From Stenogyne calaminthoides (lineage: Eukaryota > Streptophyta > Magnoliopsida > Lamiales > Lamiaceae), in assembly GCA_037126765.1 (NCBI GenBank), contig JBBCBC010000007.1:28281667-28345666 (forward strand): a stretch of DNA of 64,000 nucleotides. The letters are read 5' to 3'. A model generated the notes under the pieces. That model was not told where the DNA came from. It searched no databases and saw only the letters and a list, made by a program, of their open reading frames with translations. Position numbers and translations under genes: made by a program. Positions 56,151 through 64,000 of this stretch are shown in pieces (position 1 is the stretch's first letter; every line of letters begins with the position of its first letter).

Positions 56151-57546
56151 TGACAAAATTTTGTATTAGACGATCTCATAATTGAGACGGGGTGCAAATC
56201 AACACAAATCAATATTCACCCATTTTAAAATGTTAAAACGTCATATTCACAAATTATGCTCCATTTTTTGCAAGTATGTCTTTTAATTAATTAAATCATT
56301 AATATTTTTACAATGTACGTGATTATTCTTATTCATATGTAATGTTTGCATTTCTAGCTATCAATGCAAGTCAATCAGTTAAAGAATTCAATTCGTGTTA
56401 ATTTTCTTTTTTTTTTTTTCTTTTGTGACAACTATATTTTTTTTCGATTTTTCAAGAACTTTGATATAATTAAACTAATTAGTGGTTTATCATTCTAGAG
56501 CCCCTCTCATTGTGAAAAGTATATAAGTTATTTTTTCGTCAGATCTGTTCATCCATCGGTATTAGTGGGGTTCCCATATCGCGCTAAGAATAGATCGTCC
56601 ATTAATTTTTGTAAGTTTTAGAATGTCATTTTATTTTTGTAGGTTCTAGATTTGAGTTGTCTGTGCAATCCCTGTAATAATTATATTACTCTATTGTCGT
56701 CCACTGCCTTTTCTTATAGTGCGTCCCCTGATTACGCGATTTGTCTTATTCGTAGAAAAATCAATACATCCTTTTGCTAGGGCACTTGGGTTAATCACAA
56801 ATTCTTATTATTGGGTCGAGCCTCCAATTATATATTCTCGATATTTATTACTCTTGCATTTAAGTTCTAAGAGTTATTTTTTTTAAAGAAAAAAAAACTA
56901 ATTTATGGTTTAGGAAACAATAGTTTACAGAATTAAAAATGACAAAGTCTTGTATAAAATTTTCATACCTGAAAAAACTCAATTTTAACTTGGCCGTGTG
57001 AATTCGGATCCGGATACTTTGATGACACTTGTAGTGGATCCCTTCTCTCTCTTTCTTCTCCTTGCTTTTGTCTTCTCTATTTTTTTGTTTCTTCTTCCCG
57101 TTTCTCTCCCCTCTCTTATTCCCTTTCTTTCTCCCAAAACTTTTCTATCTTCTCATAGAAAAATCGTCAAATCCCATGAAATTGTGTTAACTTTCTCATA
57201 TTATAGTTGATTTTTCGCGATCTTTATTCTTCTATGAAGTGCAATTTTCTACTTCTTCGATATTTGTGGGTTTTTCTCTTTTCCTACGGTGTTTTCAATT
57301 ATTTTTCAGATATTATCGACGATCTTTGTGTTTCAGGTATTATTTCCATTGCTTTTATGTTTTCAAGTATCATTAGCATCGATCTTAGTGATTTTATAAT
57401 CTCTTCTTTAGTATTACTGTTAAGGCTTAAATCTAGTTTGCTATATTTAGTTTGATTCTACGACGAATCATTGAGTGTAATTATCTTGTGGTGTTTTGTG
57501 TTGTATTGATATTTTGTTTTTCTATCTTTCTAGGGTTTCTTTTAAC
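56151..57546. other. Intergenic, with a pyrimidine-rich tract
   Basis: AT-rich. T-rich run near 56,408-56,440. From 57,034 to 57,150 the sequence is dominated by CTCTTTCTTCT words, as in plant 5' UTRs or promoters. No gene supported; ORFs at 56,998-57,455 are hydrophobic by composition only. Confidence 0.5.
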
Positions 57547-57644
57547 ATGATTAAAAGGAATCGATCTGGTGGAAAATTTAGTAGTGGATCTGATAAGCGG
57601 CCAAAGAAGGTGAAGGATGATATTGTTGTTGATGATTTATTAAG
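57547..57644 (+). CDS. Possible first coding exon of an unidentified gene or gene fragment
   Basis: ATG at 57,547 preceded by TTCTAGGGTTTC (common in plant 5' UTRs) opens a Lys/Asp/Ser-rich stretch of 32 codons (MIKRNRSGGKF, SDKRPKKVKDD, DDLL) ending at AAG followed by GTAATT, a fair splice donor. It resembles a nuclear-localisation-type N-terminus. I could not join it to a second exon: the acceptor TTTTTTCTTAG near 57,821 gives a stop within a few codons. It may be a captured fragment in a DNA transposon or an exon whose partners I cannot see. Low confidence. Confidence 0.3.
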
Positions 57645-58517
57645 GTAATTCCCCCTTTCTTCTAGTTTGTTATATTTTTTAGGTTTTCTAATGTGATATT
57701 ATTTAGTGCAATACTTTGATGTTATTAAGTGTATTATTTCTTATGTTTTTGGGGGCATTCGTGCCTCTTTGTGGAATCAATGGATGTATTTATTCATGAG
57801 AATTTTAATTTTTTTTCTTAGTTCACATGAGGACTGAAATTGTAGATAATTTTAAAAAAAATATTACTACTTGTAGAGAAATCGATTGGAATGATATGTT
57901 GCTATGATCAATTAGAGGCTCAAGCTGGAGAGGTCATCTTATATCTATGACCAGTGTTTTTTCTTGTGAGATGTGTATCCTTTAAAACGTTGATTGGCTA
58001 GAGATAATTTTATTTGTTCCTTTTTGTGAATTATTCTGTTCATGGAGCATTAAACACTAACACATAATTTTTATTTGTTGGCTGCATTTTACTCTCTTTA
58101 TCTGGAGGGTTTTATTTTCTTTGTGATACTTACTTATGAAGCTTAAACATAGTTGCATCTTAAACAAATTATTTTATTAATGAAGGTTCAAGTGTTAAGA
58201 AAAATCTTCCTATTGAATTTAATTTTAATGATTTTTTCTAGTGCTTTTCTATTTCTTTTATTTATTGAAACTTGTGTGAAAGTAGAAATTTTCAACTGCA
58301 GTAATAAAGAATTTAGTGTCAAATAACTTATGTGAACTATGAAGAGGTATGTAAGGAATTGATCGATTTGCTTTGGGAAGAACTAGTTGTTGGAAAACCA
58401 ATACGATGTTGGAATCTTTGCTATATTGTTAATTTAGTATTTTAGGATCTAATATTGATCTGTTCGACATATTCATATAAATTTTGGTGGAACGAGATAC
58501 GCTATACTACTTTTTCT
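57645..58517. other. AT-rich stretch after the possible exon
   Basis: Intron-like T-rich sequence. A short frame near 57,826-57,906 (HMRTEIVDNF, CREIDWNDMLL) could be a decayed exon, but its phase does not fit. Nothing else recognised. Confidence 0.35.
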
Positions 58518-58735
58518 TATGTTTGGAATTCAGTATTGTTATGTTTTTGCATGTAATACTATTAAGTTTTTCATGTAATACTGTTATGTTTTTCATGTAT
58601 TACTGCTTCAGTTTACCATTTAATACCCTTCATCATTTCTTTTTTTCTTATGTTTTGAATGTAATACTGTTATATTTTTCATATAATATTGTTGTGTTTT
58701 GCTTGTAATACTGCTTCAGTTTCTTATTTGATATC
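58518..58735. repeat. Imperfect minisatellite, GTAATACTGTTATGTTTTTCAT type
   Basis: Units of about 22-24 bases (GTAATACTGTTATGTTTTTC) repeat at least six times, within two larger copies that both begin CTTATGTTT and end ACTGCTTCAGTTT (58,518-58,617 and about 58,647-58,722). Confidence 0.8.
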
Positions 58736-58919
58736 AAATTAGAAAGCGTTTATAATTGTTGATTATGAACTTTAATTGGAACAAAAATATTAGAGAATAT
58801 AATTGTTTATCTTACTAGTATTGTTTGTCTTATGATGTAATTTTGTTTGACTTATGATGTAATATTAAATGCATTAACATGTGATAATATAATTTTATAC
58901 ATTTGATGTGCAAAAAAAG
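58736..58919. other. AT-rich stretch, no feature
   Basis: Two copies of TTGTTTGTCTTATGATGTAA-like sequence near 58,822-58,862; nothing else. Confidence 0.4.
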
Positions 58920-59861
58920 TGGTCGAGATATGACCTGGAATTCAACAGGGGTTCAATCGTTGAATCCAGACGAACTTCGAGCTTTGACCGTGGAAAGTCC
59001 TCCAACGCCACGTAAGCTTTGAAAAAAACACGGGGGGGGTTCTGCTCTCCGACGCTCAAGTCAGTTATCACTCTAAACTCAGATCAAAGTAAGATCAAAT
59101 AGCTCGAATTCAAGTGTGTAAGTAAAGCAAATGCTTGTGTGTGTTTCGTGATACCTGGATGGGATATTTAAATCCCTCCAGCCGGAGGTTTCTCTTCTTC
59201 CTCCACTCAATCCACGTTCGTGTCGTGTGTTGTTCTTCGCCCTCTTTTTTCGGGGCTAACTCCTTTCTCCCACGTCTTTCTCTCTCTTTTCAGGGATCAT
59301 TGGTATGAGCCCTTGATCATAATCCGGAGGTTCCACTTTTCTCGCAACCTCCAATCTCCTACGTATCCCTAGAATATTGGAACTAACTCCTTCAGCCCAC
59401 TTCTTAGTTCACGCGGATCAAGACTCTCTCACCGTTGATATCCTCTCTTTCAACGGTCCTGATTAATCTCTCATTCCACGGACCATTACTCATTAAGCCC
59501 GCTAAGGCATCTCTCGGACCAAGGTCCACGGTCTTGAGGCCGGCTTCCCTAAGCCCAATCTTCTTAGATTTATCAGCCCAGTTCGGCCCAGCTCCTCGAA
59601 TCCTTAATCTCTAGGGCCCAGGTTATCCTCATGGACCCATCTTTTTAGCTCGTTTCACTCCATTGGGCCTCGCTTTCCTCCAGGTCCCTTAGCTAGGGGC
59701 TTCTCCGATCTACTCAAGATATCAAGGTCTTGGGCTTCTCGGTCAAGCCCAACTCATTTCTCCATTGGTTTGACTCATGTTATTATTCTTCAACCTCTCT
59801 AATATGTGGTCAAGACTCCACGTGTCTCTCTCCCATTGGACGACATAAATAATCCCCATCA
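58920..59861 (-). repeat. 3' LTR of a Ty3/gypsy-type element (minus strand), 942 bp
   Basis: Plus-strand ends TGGTCGAGATATGACC and AATCCCCATCA form a TG...CA pair. Directly right of it ACTACTCCCCCC is the complement of a PPT, so the element runs on the minus strand and its interior lies to the right. TTTAAATCCCTCC near 59,167 may be the complement of the TATA region. Gypsy assignment rests on LTR style and on the flanking antisense ORF; moderate. Confidence 0.65.
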
Positions 59862-59880
59862 ACTACTCCCCCCTACTCTC
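59862..59880 (-). promoter_or_regulatory. Polypurine tract of the gypsy-type element
   Basis: The complement of ACTACTCCCCCCTACTCTC is GAGAGTAGGGGGGAGTAGT, a purine run ending at the LTR start TGATGGGG on the minus strand. Confidence 0.7.
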
Positions 59881-60333
59881 AAGAAGTGACTCTACTGTCG
59901 AGAGGAAATTACTCTCTTCAGGTTCCTCATCATGTTTACCTCTCTCGAGGGATGTAATTTGTCCTACCAGGCAATTTTTCCGCTCACTCCTAATTTGTGG
60001 GCCTTTCCAATGCACGACTCTTTGACTTCCAATAAACTAGGGGCCCACTAAGCCACCGCCTAAACTCTCCATTCAAAGATCTCCGAATCGTCCCTTTTCA
60101 TCCCTTTCTCAATACTCCTTGTAATATCCGGACTCCCCAAAGCGAGAGAGAGGCCTAATCGCCCTCCTTCAAACCCTAGTGGTGAAAAAACTCTTACTTT
60201 ACGGCATTTGGGTTCGCCCCATCCACGTTCCTTTAAGGCCCACTGATGGTAATCTTTTGCTCGTGTGATTTTGTCATTATACTCTTGTACTCATGGATTT
60301 GTGACTTACATATGTCTCGTATGATATTTGTAG
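59881..60333 (+). other. Region between PPT and the antisense ORF
   Basis: Pyrimidine-rich on the plus strand, as would suit a 5' UTR of the plus-strand ORF. GATG-GTAATC near 60,246-60,254 could be a donor and TATTTGTAG at 60,325-60,333 an acceptor. No coding exon identified here. Confidence 0.4.
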
Positions 60334-61072
60334 AGACATTGTGGAAGAGCAAGCTCGCTAAGGAGCCTTCCAGCCCCGCTGATCAAGCCAAGGCCAGTGC
60401 CCTGGAAAGTGTTGCCATAAAGGAAACCTCTAAGGCCACTCTCGAGAGTGTCCCTGCTCACAGTGCTACTCATCCCAATCTGGAGATGGGCAAATATGTA
60501 CCTGTTCAAAGCAATACTTCAAAAAAGTCTAAAGATCTGAAGAGGAAATGTGTATCATGTCCCAGTTCTCAGCCCACAGGGGAGGTACGTCACAAATACC
60601 ATACCTGCCAATCTGCAGGAGCTTCCGCTTCACCTATCAAAATTGAAGAAGATCCCCCCCAGCTTACTCCCCCAGGGAATTCGCTACTTTGGCAGATCTC
60701 TATCCTCGGAAGAGGCCACCAGGTTGCAGCTCCTGAGTGGGGAGGAGAAGCAGCAGTTGATCTCCGATTACTATGCTTAGGTTGGGGAATCTCAACCTTT
60801 CTATGCCTCGTTATCTACAAGCAATAAGCTCATTTAAAATGTCTTTATTTCTTGTTTTATGCAGCTAAGGGTGCTGCTCTTCCATCTTGTCCAGCTATAA
60901 AGGTGCTCAACTCTCAGCTCAGGTGAACTCTCTGGAAGAATCTCTGTCTTCAGAGAAGAAAAAATATTCAATCGCTCAAGCTCAGATTAGGAAACTCAAG
61001 GCTGCTGCTAAGAAGTTAGATAGCTGCAATACCACTCTGGAGGTGGATCTTGCGGCGGCGGAAGATGCCAAG
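60334..61072 (+). pseudogene. Extra ORF of the gypsy-type element, antisense to its LTR (C-terminal fragment)
   Basis: After acceptor TATTTGTAG the plus-strand sequence encodes ETLWKSKLAKEPSSPADQAK then a Ser/Lys-rich linker. After a frame change SSEEATRLQLLSGEEKQQ follows near 60,703-60,756 and then a TAG near 60,778. A probable intron ends at TTATGCAG near 60,866; the next exon encodes a coiled coil (QVNSLEESLSSEKKKYSIAQ, AQIRKLKAAAKKLD). Tat-lineage gypsy elements are known to carry an extra ORF in antisense between pol and the 3' LTR, often with a Transposase_28 (putative gypsy-type transposon) domain. The Transposase_28 core itself is not seen here, only the tail. It is cut at 61,072 by an LTR fragment. 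Confidence 0.6.
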
Positions 61073-61189
61073 TGTTGGTCCCGGTGAAAAACCCATGAAA
61101 TGCGGAAGAATCATGAAATGCATATAAAACAGGGGTGATGGCAGAGTGATTCTAGATTTTTGCGTTTTAAGTCCATGTGTTGTGTTTTG
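61073..61189 (-). mobile_element. Terminal fragment of an LTR of the 28.8-kb solo-LTR family
   Basis: TGTTGGTCCCGGTG starts here; then AACCCATG, ATGCATATAAAACAGGGGTG and GGCAGAGTGATTC match 28,830-28,895 in order. It ends at the Stowaway boundary. Only about 117 bases remain. Confidence 0.85.
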
Positions 61190-61445
61190 CTCCCTCCGTC
61201 CCAATCTTTAAGGCAGTTTTGCCATTTTTTTGTCCCAATCTTTAAGGCACATTTCTTAAAATTGATATACACTTTATCATATAAAATATTAAGAAATAAT
61301 TCTTTCTACCCCCAATTACCCATCACTTTATCACTTTATCATATAAAATACTAATAAACAACTCTTTCTACCCTCAACACTTTATCACTATTTTCATAAA
61401 TCCTTATGAACAGTCAAACTGACTTAAAGAATAAGACGGAGGTAG
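61190..61445. mobile_element. Stowaway (Tc1/mariner) MITE, 256 bp
   Basis: Left end CTCCCTCCGTCCC, right end GACGGAGGTAG, the classic Stowaway inverted repeats. TA follows on the right; on the left the flank reads TG where TA is expected. Internal direct repeats such as ACTTTATCATATAAAATA occur twice. Non-coding. Confidence 0.88.
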
Positions 61446-61699
61446 TATATATTATGTATAAAACATCAATCTTAAATATTAAATTGTATTAGTATAGTGT
61501 CTAATATTTTTTTATATTATGTCATGGATTTGGGTTCAATTCTCAATATTAAATACCGTTGCATATTGATCAAACTTGATTGGTCCAATAATTAATGAAT
61601 TGCAGCCTACTAGTTAACAAGATATCGTGGTCCATCGACTGCATTGAATTGCGCCCACTAATGTATATATGAATAAGAGCCGACCAATGTTGTATTTAC
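61446..61699. other. AT-rich stretch, no feature
   Basis: Nothing beyond AT-rich sequence was recognised. Confidence 0.4.
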
Positions 61700-61800
61700 A
61701 TTGTTGTAGCCCAGCGGTTAGCGATGCGGTTTTAGGATAGAACGACCTTAGTTCGAAACCTAGAGTTGTAGCGATTTTATTTTTATTTGACCAAGTCAAA
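61700..61800 (+). mobile_element. SINE-like unit with tRNA-type Pol III boxes
   Basis: TAGCCCAGCGG at 61,707-61,717 resembles the A box and AGTTCGAAACC at 61,750-61,760 the B box, spaced as in tRNA-derived SINEs. A T-rich stretch (TTTTATTTTTATTTG) follows. It does not fold into a full tRNA by eye, so a SINE is more likely than a tRNA gene. Confidence 0.6.
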
Positions 61801-62166
61801 TAAGGAAATTTTCATTTCACATGTGAAAATTTCCACATAAGACTTTGTCAACAGACAATGCTTCATCTAAGTTGCTCAACGTTATTCATAGGATATATAC
61901 CTTATTGTCAATATTTATTTCTGAAATAATTTGTGCTTCGAAAACATGATTTCCAAATTTCATAACAATCAATCTCTTTTTATTACACAACCCCAACTTT
62001 TAATCAACGTTATTGAGAAGCATTAATGGCACATCTTCCTGCAGTATCAAACAATGATTGGGATTTCCAAACATTTAATGGAGTTCAAAAAATAAGCGGA
62101 AAACAAATATGCAGTTCTTGAATCTACTTATAAGAGAATTTGTTGATTTTTTTAGGGCTTAGGCTC
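61801..62166. other. AT-rich stretch with an inverted repeat
   Basis: GGAAATTTTCA and TGAAAATTTCC near 61,803-61,833 form an 11-base inverted repeat with a short loop. No gene. Confidence 0.45.
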
Positions 62167-62485
62167 AATTTAATTAAGAGTTAAATTTGGAATGATTATT
62201 TTTCTTGTCATATCATTATAATATGTAATTATCATGTATAAAATTATGTTTGAATATAGTATCCTTTTAAAGTTAAAATAAATAAATATATCAAATCTTA
62301 TTTTAAACTTCTCAAGCTTGCCTGCAAGATTTTGACGGGAGAATTTAATTAAGAGTTATATTTGGAATTATTATTTTTCATGTCATATCATAATATTATA
62401 ATTACCATGTATAAATATTTGTGTGTGTATAGTATTCTTTTTAAAGGTGAAAAAAAAATTAATACACCAAATCTTGTTTTAATTT
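62167..62485. repeat. Direct duplication of about 140 bp, offset 175 bp
   Basis: AATTTAATTAAGAGTTA starts at 62,167 and 62,342, and both continue through TTGTCATATCAT or ATGTCATATCAT, ATCATGTATAAA or ACCATGTATAAA, and TATAGTAT to ATCAAATCTT or ACCAAATCTT. Copies have diverged. No coding. Confidence 0.85.
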
Positions 62486-62806
62486 ATGTAAGTTATAGAA
62501 CAAATTTAAATTTAAAAGTCCATAAAAAAAAAATTAAAAGTGTGTAAGTTACAGGATAAAAATTAAGATTTTAAAATTAGGACCAAAATTAATAAGTGAC
62601 AAAATTATTTTTATTTTCACTCAACAGGACCAATATCAAAGAGTGACAAAGTTATAGGACAGAAAATATATATTTCCTTAAATAAATATATAACATTGTG
62701 ACCAAATAAACGCAACAAATATTTCAACATGATAATCTCTGGTTCTAGGAAGGGCTTTGATTTCTGCGTCAAATGCTTGCACCAGTAATCCATTAGGATA
62801 GACTAC
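62486..62806. other. AT-rich stretch, no feature
   Basis: GTGACAAAATTAT and GTGACAAAGTTAT recur near 62,596 and 62,643; nothing else. Confidence 0.4.
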
Positions 62807-62825
62807 AAAAAATCCAGAAACTTCA
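62807..62825. repeat. Putative LINE target-site sequence AAAAAATCCAGAAACTTCA
   Basis: Identical over 19 bases to 53,842-53,860, which overlaps the poly(A) end and 3' flank of the other LINE. A-rich starts like this are usual for L1-type target duplications. Confidence 0.6.
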
Positions 62826-64000
62826 AGTTGTGTACAACTAAAGCAAAAAATCTCTCTAACCTCGATAGGAACGTTAACGCTTTCCGGGCGCGTGAATGAT
62901 CTTGTGATGCCTTGGGCCCCTGTCGGATTGTGAGCTTATTCTTGCATTCGAGTGATGGTGAGTGAGCGTAAACACATCCAACCCAACTTGAACCCTGGTC
63001 GTTGCCCTAAGCCTACGAGTGCAAACGTGAGGAAACATCCAAAACCCGATAGAGAGGATAAGAATGGTGGAGCAAACCGAGCTAGTAGCACATTTCAACC
63101 AACTTTTGGTAGATTCAAGATGGAACAAGCCGATAGACTCGAGAGGAACAAGAAACACTTACCGAATATGAGGGGGCTATGCAGCTATTACATCACAAAC
63201 TTCTCGGATGAGTGGAAATCTAAGGACCTAGTGGACATATTCTCAAGATACGATGAGGTGGAAGATGTCATGATTTCAGAGAAGAGGAATATAATGGGAT
63301 GGCGATATGCGTTCGCCCGTTTCAAAGGGGTCTCGACAAAATTCGATCTGGAAAGGAGCCTTAATAATGTTTGGATAGGAAGCTACATATTGCGAGCAAA
63401 TCTTTCGAAATATAATGAGCAAATATCCAAGCTTGCAGTAAGGATCCAGAAAGTGGGAAGGGTTGTATCTCCAGCTCTTAGAAAGGAGAATGTCAGCTTT
63501 GTTGATGCAGTTCGTACGGCCAAACCACAAATGATGAAATCAAATCCAAACGAAAAGGCAAACCACCAGCAAGCAGGGACGAAAAAGCCTGGGATCAATC
63601 AAGTAACAATTATTGATTCAACTAGAAAATACTCCCCTAGTAAAAAGGAATTCGATTGGCTCGATGGGGCATTGGTGGGACTTGCGAAGGATCCGGGAGG
63701 CTGGCATACTGCACTGCAAGAGCTGCACGACCTTGGCTACAAAAGCATCAACATATGCCTATTTTCGGACGACTCATGGCTGATTTGCGGCGTCGACATG
63801 AAAAAAAAAACCTTTTTTCACAGTGGAGGAATGTAAGTAGCTTTCAGATCACCTTATTAACTGGCATGCATGGGAAGCACAAGATGGTCTGGCCGGGAGG
63901 TCTGTATGGGTACAAAATATGGGAATACCGATCAATCAATGGAACGCGTCATTCTTTCAATGGATCCTGGCCGAAGATGGGGTTGTTACGGACGTGGATC
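62826..64000 (+). mobile_element. 5' end of a LINE (plant L1 type), running off the right edge
   Basis: A 5' UTR of about 130 bases then ORF1. Its start directly after a target-site-like sequence suggests an untruncated 5' end. Confidence 0.75.
62955..63836 (+). pseudogene. LINE ORF1 with RRM domain, N-terminal part
   Basis: ATG at 62,955 in GTGATGGTG. The first 60 residues are basic and Pro/Lys-rich (KHIQPNLNPGRCPKPTSANV). An RRM fold follows: YYITNFSDEW (RNP2-like) near residue 77, then DIFSRYDEVEDV, and GWRYAFARFKG (RNP1-like) near residue 115. After it come a Lys-rich linker and EFDWLDGALVGLAKDPGGW. Plant L1 ORF1 proteins carry such an RRM to bind element RNA. The frame stops at 63,836, but from about 63,860 another frame encodes GRSVWVQNMGIPINQW, typical of the next ORF1 domain, so a frameshift is likely at the A-run around 63,799-63,808. 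ORF1 continues beyond 64,000. Confidence 0.82.

Noticed and set aside
56998..57455. Two hydrophobic ORFs that look like membrane proteins
   Set aside because: Leu/Phe/Ser content comes from the CT- and T-rich tract; no start context or domain support.
61700..61780. tRNA gene
   Set aside because: A- and B-box-like motifs are present, but I could not form an acceptor stem or anticodon loop; a tRNA-derived SINE fits better.

Overview
The window is plant nuclear DNA, almost certainly an angiosperm and probably a eudicot. The evidence is four Ty1/copia-type gag and pol regions or remnants, plant L1-type LINEs (RRM-type ORF1, zf-RVT domain), Stowaway- and Tourist-type MITEs, and a small plant-like RING-H2 gene. 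Almost everything is repetitive. The only host gene I can support with confidence is the RING-H2 gene at 55.9 kb.

Layout. (1) 1-18.55 kb is a tandem satellite with a consensus monomer of 340 bp, about 55 copies, continuing past the left edge. Variant monomers recur in a fixed order, giving higher-order blocks of 7-9 monomers (about 2.4-3.1 kb), and there is a separate 1.54-kb unit duplicated in tandem. The right border decays into diverged fragments. (2) 18.99-45.9 kb is a nest of LTR retrotransposons. The host is a plus-strand SIRE/Maximus-like copia element: PBS at 20.46 kb, gag, pol, an extra ORF downstream of pol, then PPT and 3' LTR at 41.3-43.2 kb. A minus-strand solo LTR (28,810-39,182) interrupts the extra ORF. 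That solo LTR is itself interrupted by a complete minus-strand copia element (30,213-38,870) with a perfect 5-bp target-site duplication. A second extra-ORF tail, PPT and LTR follow at 43.2-45.9 kb. (3) 45.9-51.3 kb is a truncated minus-strand copia element whose integrase core is deleted; it sits in the ORF2 of a LINE (51.3-53.85 kb). (4) 53.9-58.9 kb is the least repetitive part, with a Tourist-like MITE, the RING-H2 gene, a possible first exon and a minisatellite. (5) 58.9-64 kb holds a minus-strand Ty3/gypsy 3' LTR with PPT and an oppositely oriented extra ORF (an arrangement known in the Tat lineage), an LTR fragment, a Stowaway MITE, a SINE-like unit, an AT-rich duplication and the 5' end of a LINE.

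How the parts fit. Insertion order follows from the nesting: the SIRE-like element, then the solo-LTR family, then the 30-39 kb copia element, whose two LTRs are still nearly identical. All pol genes carry stops or frameshifts, so nothing looks autonomous. Some frameshifts fall in short patches where CTG or CAG appears as CG. One patch crosses an element junction, so part of the apparent decay may be consensus error rather than evolution.

Best candidates for novelty are the higher-order satellite, the very long extra ORF of the SIRE-like element (roughly 1.2 thousand codons, seen twice), and a 19-bp LINE target-site-like sequence found 9 kb apart in the wrong order. I did not find a clearly new non-transposon system.
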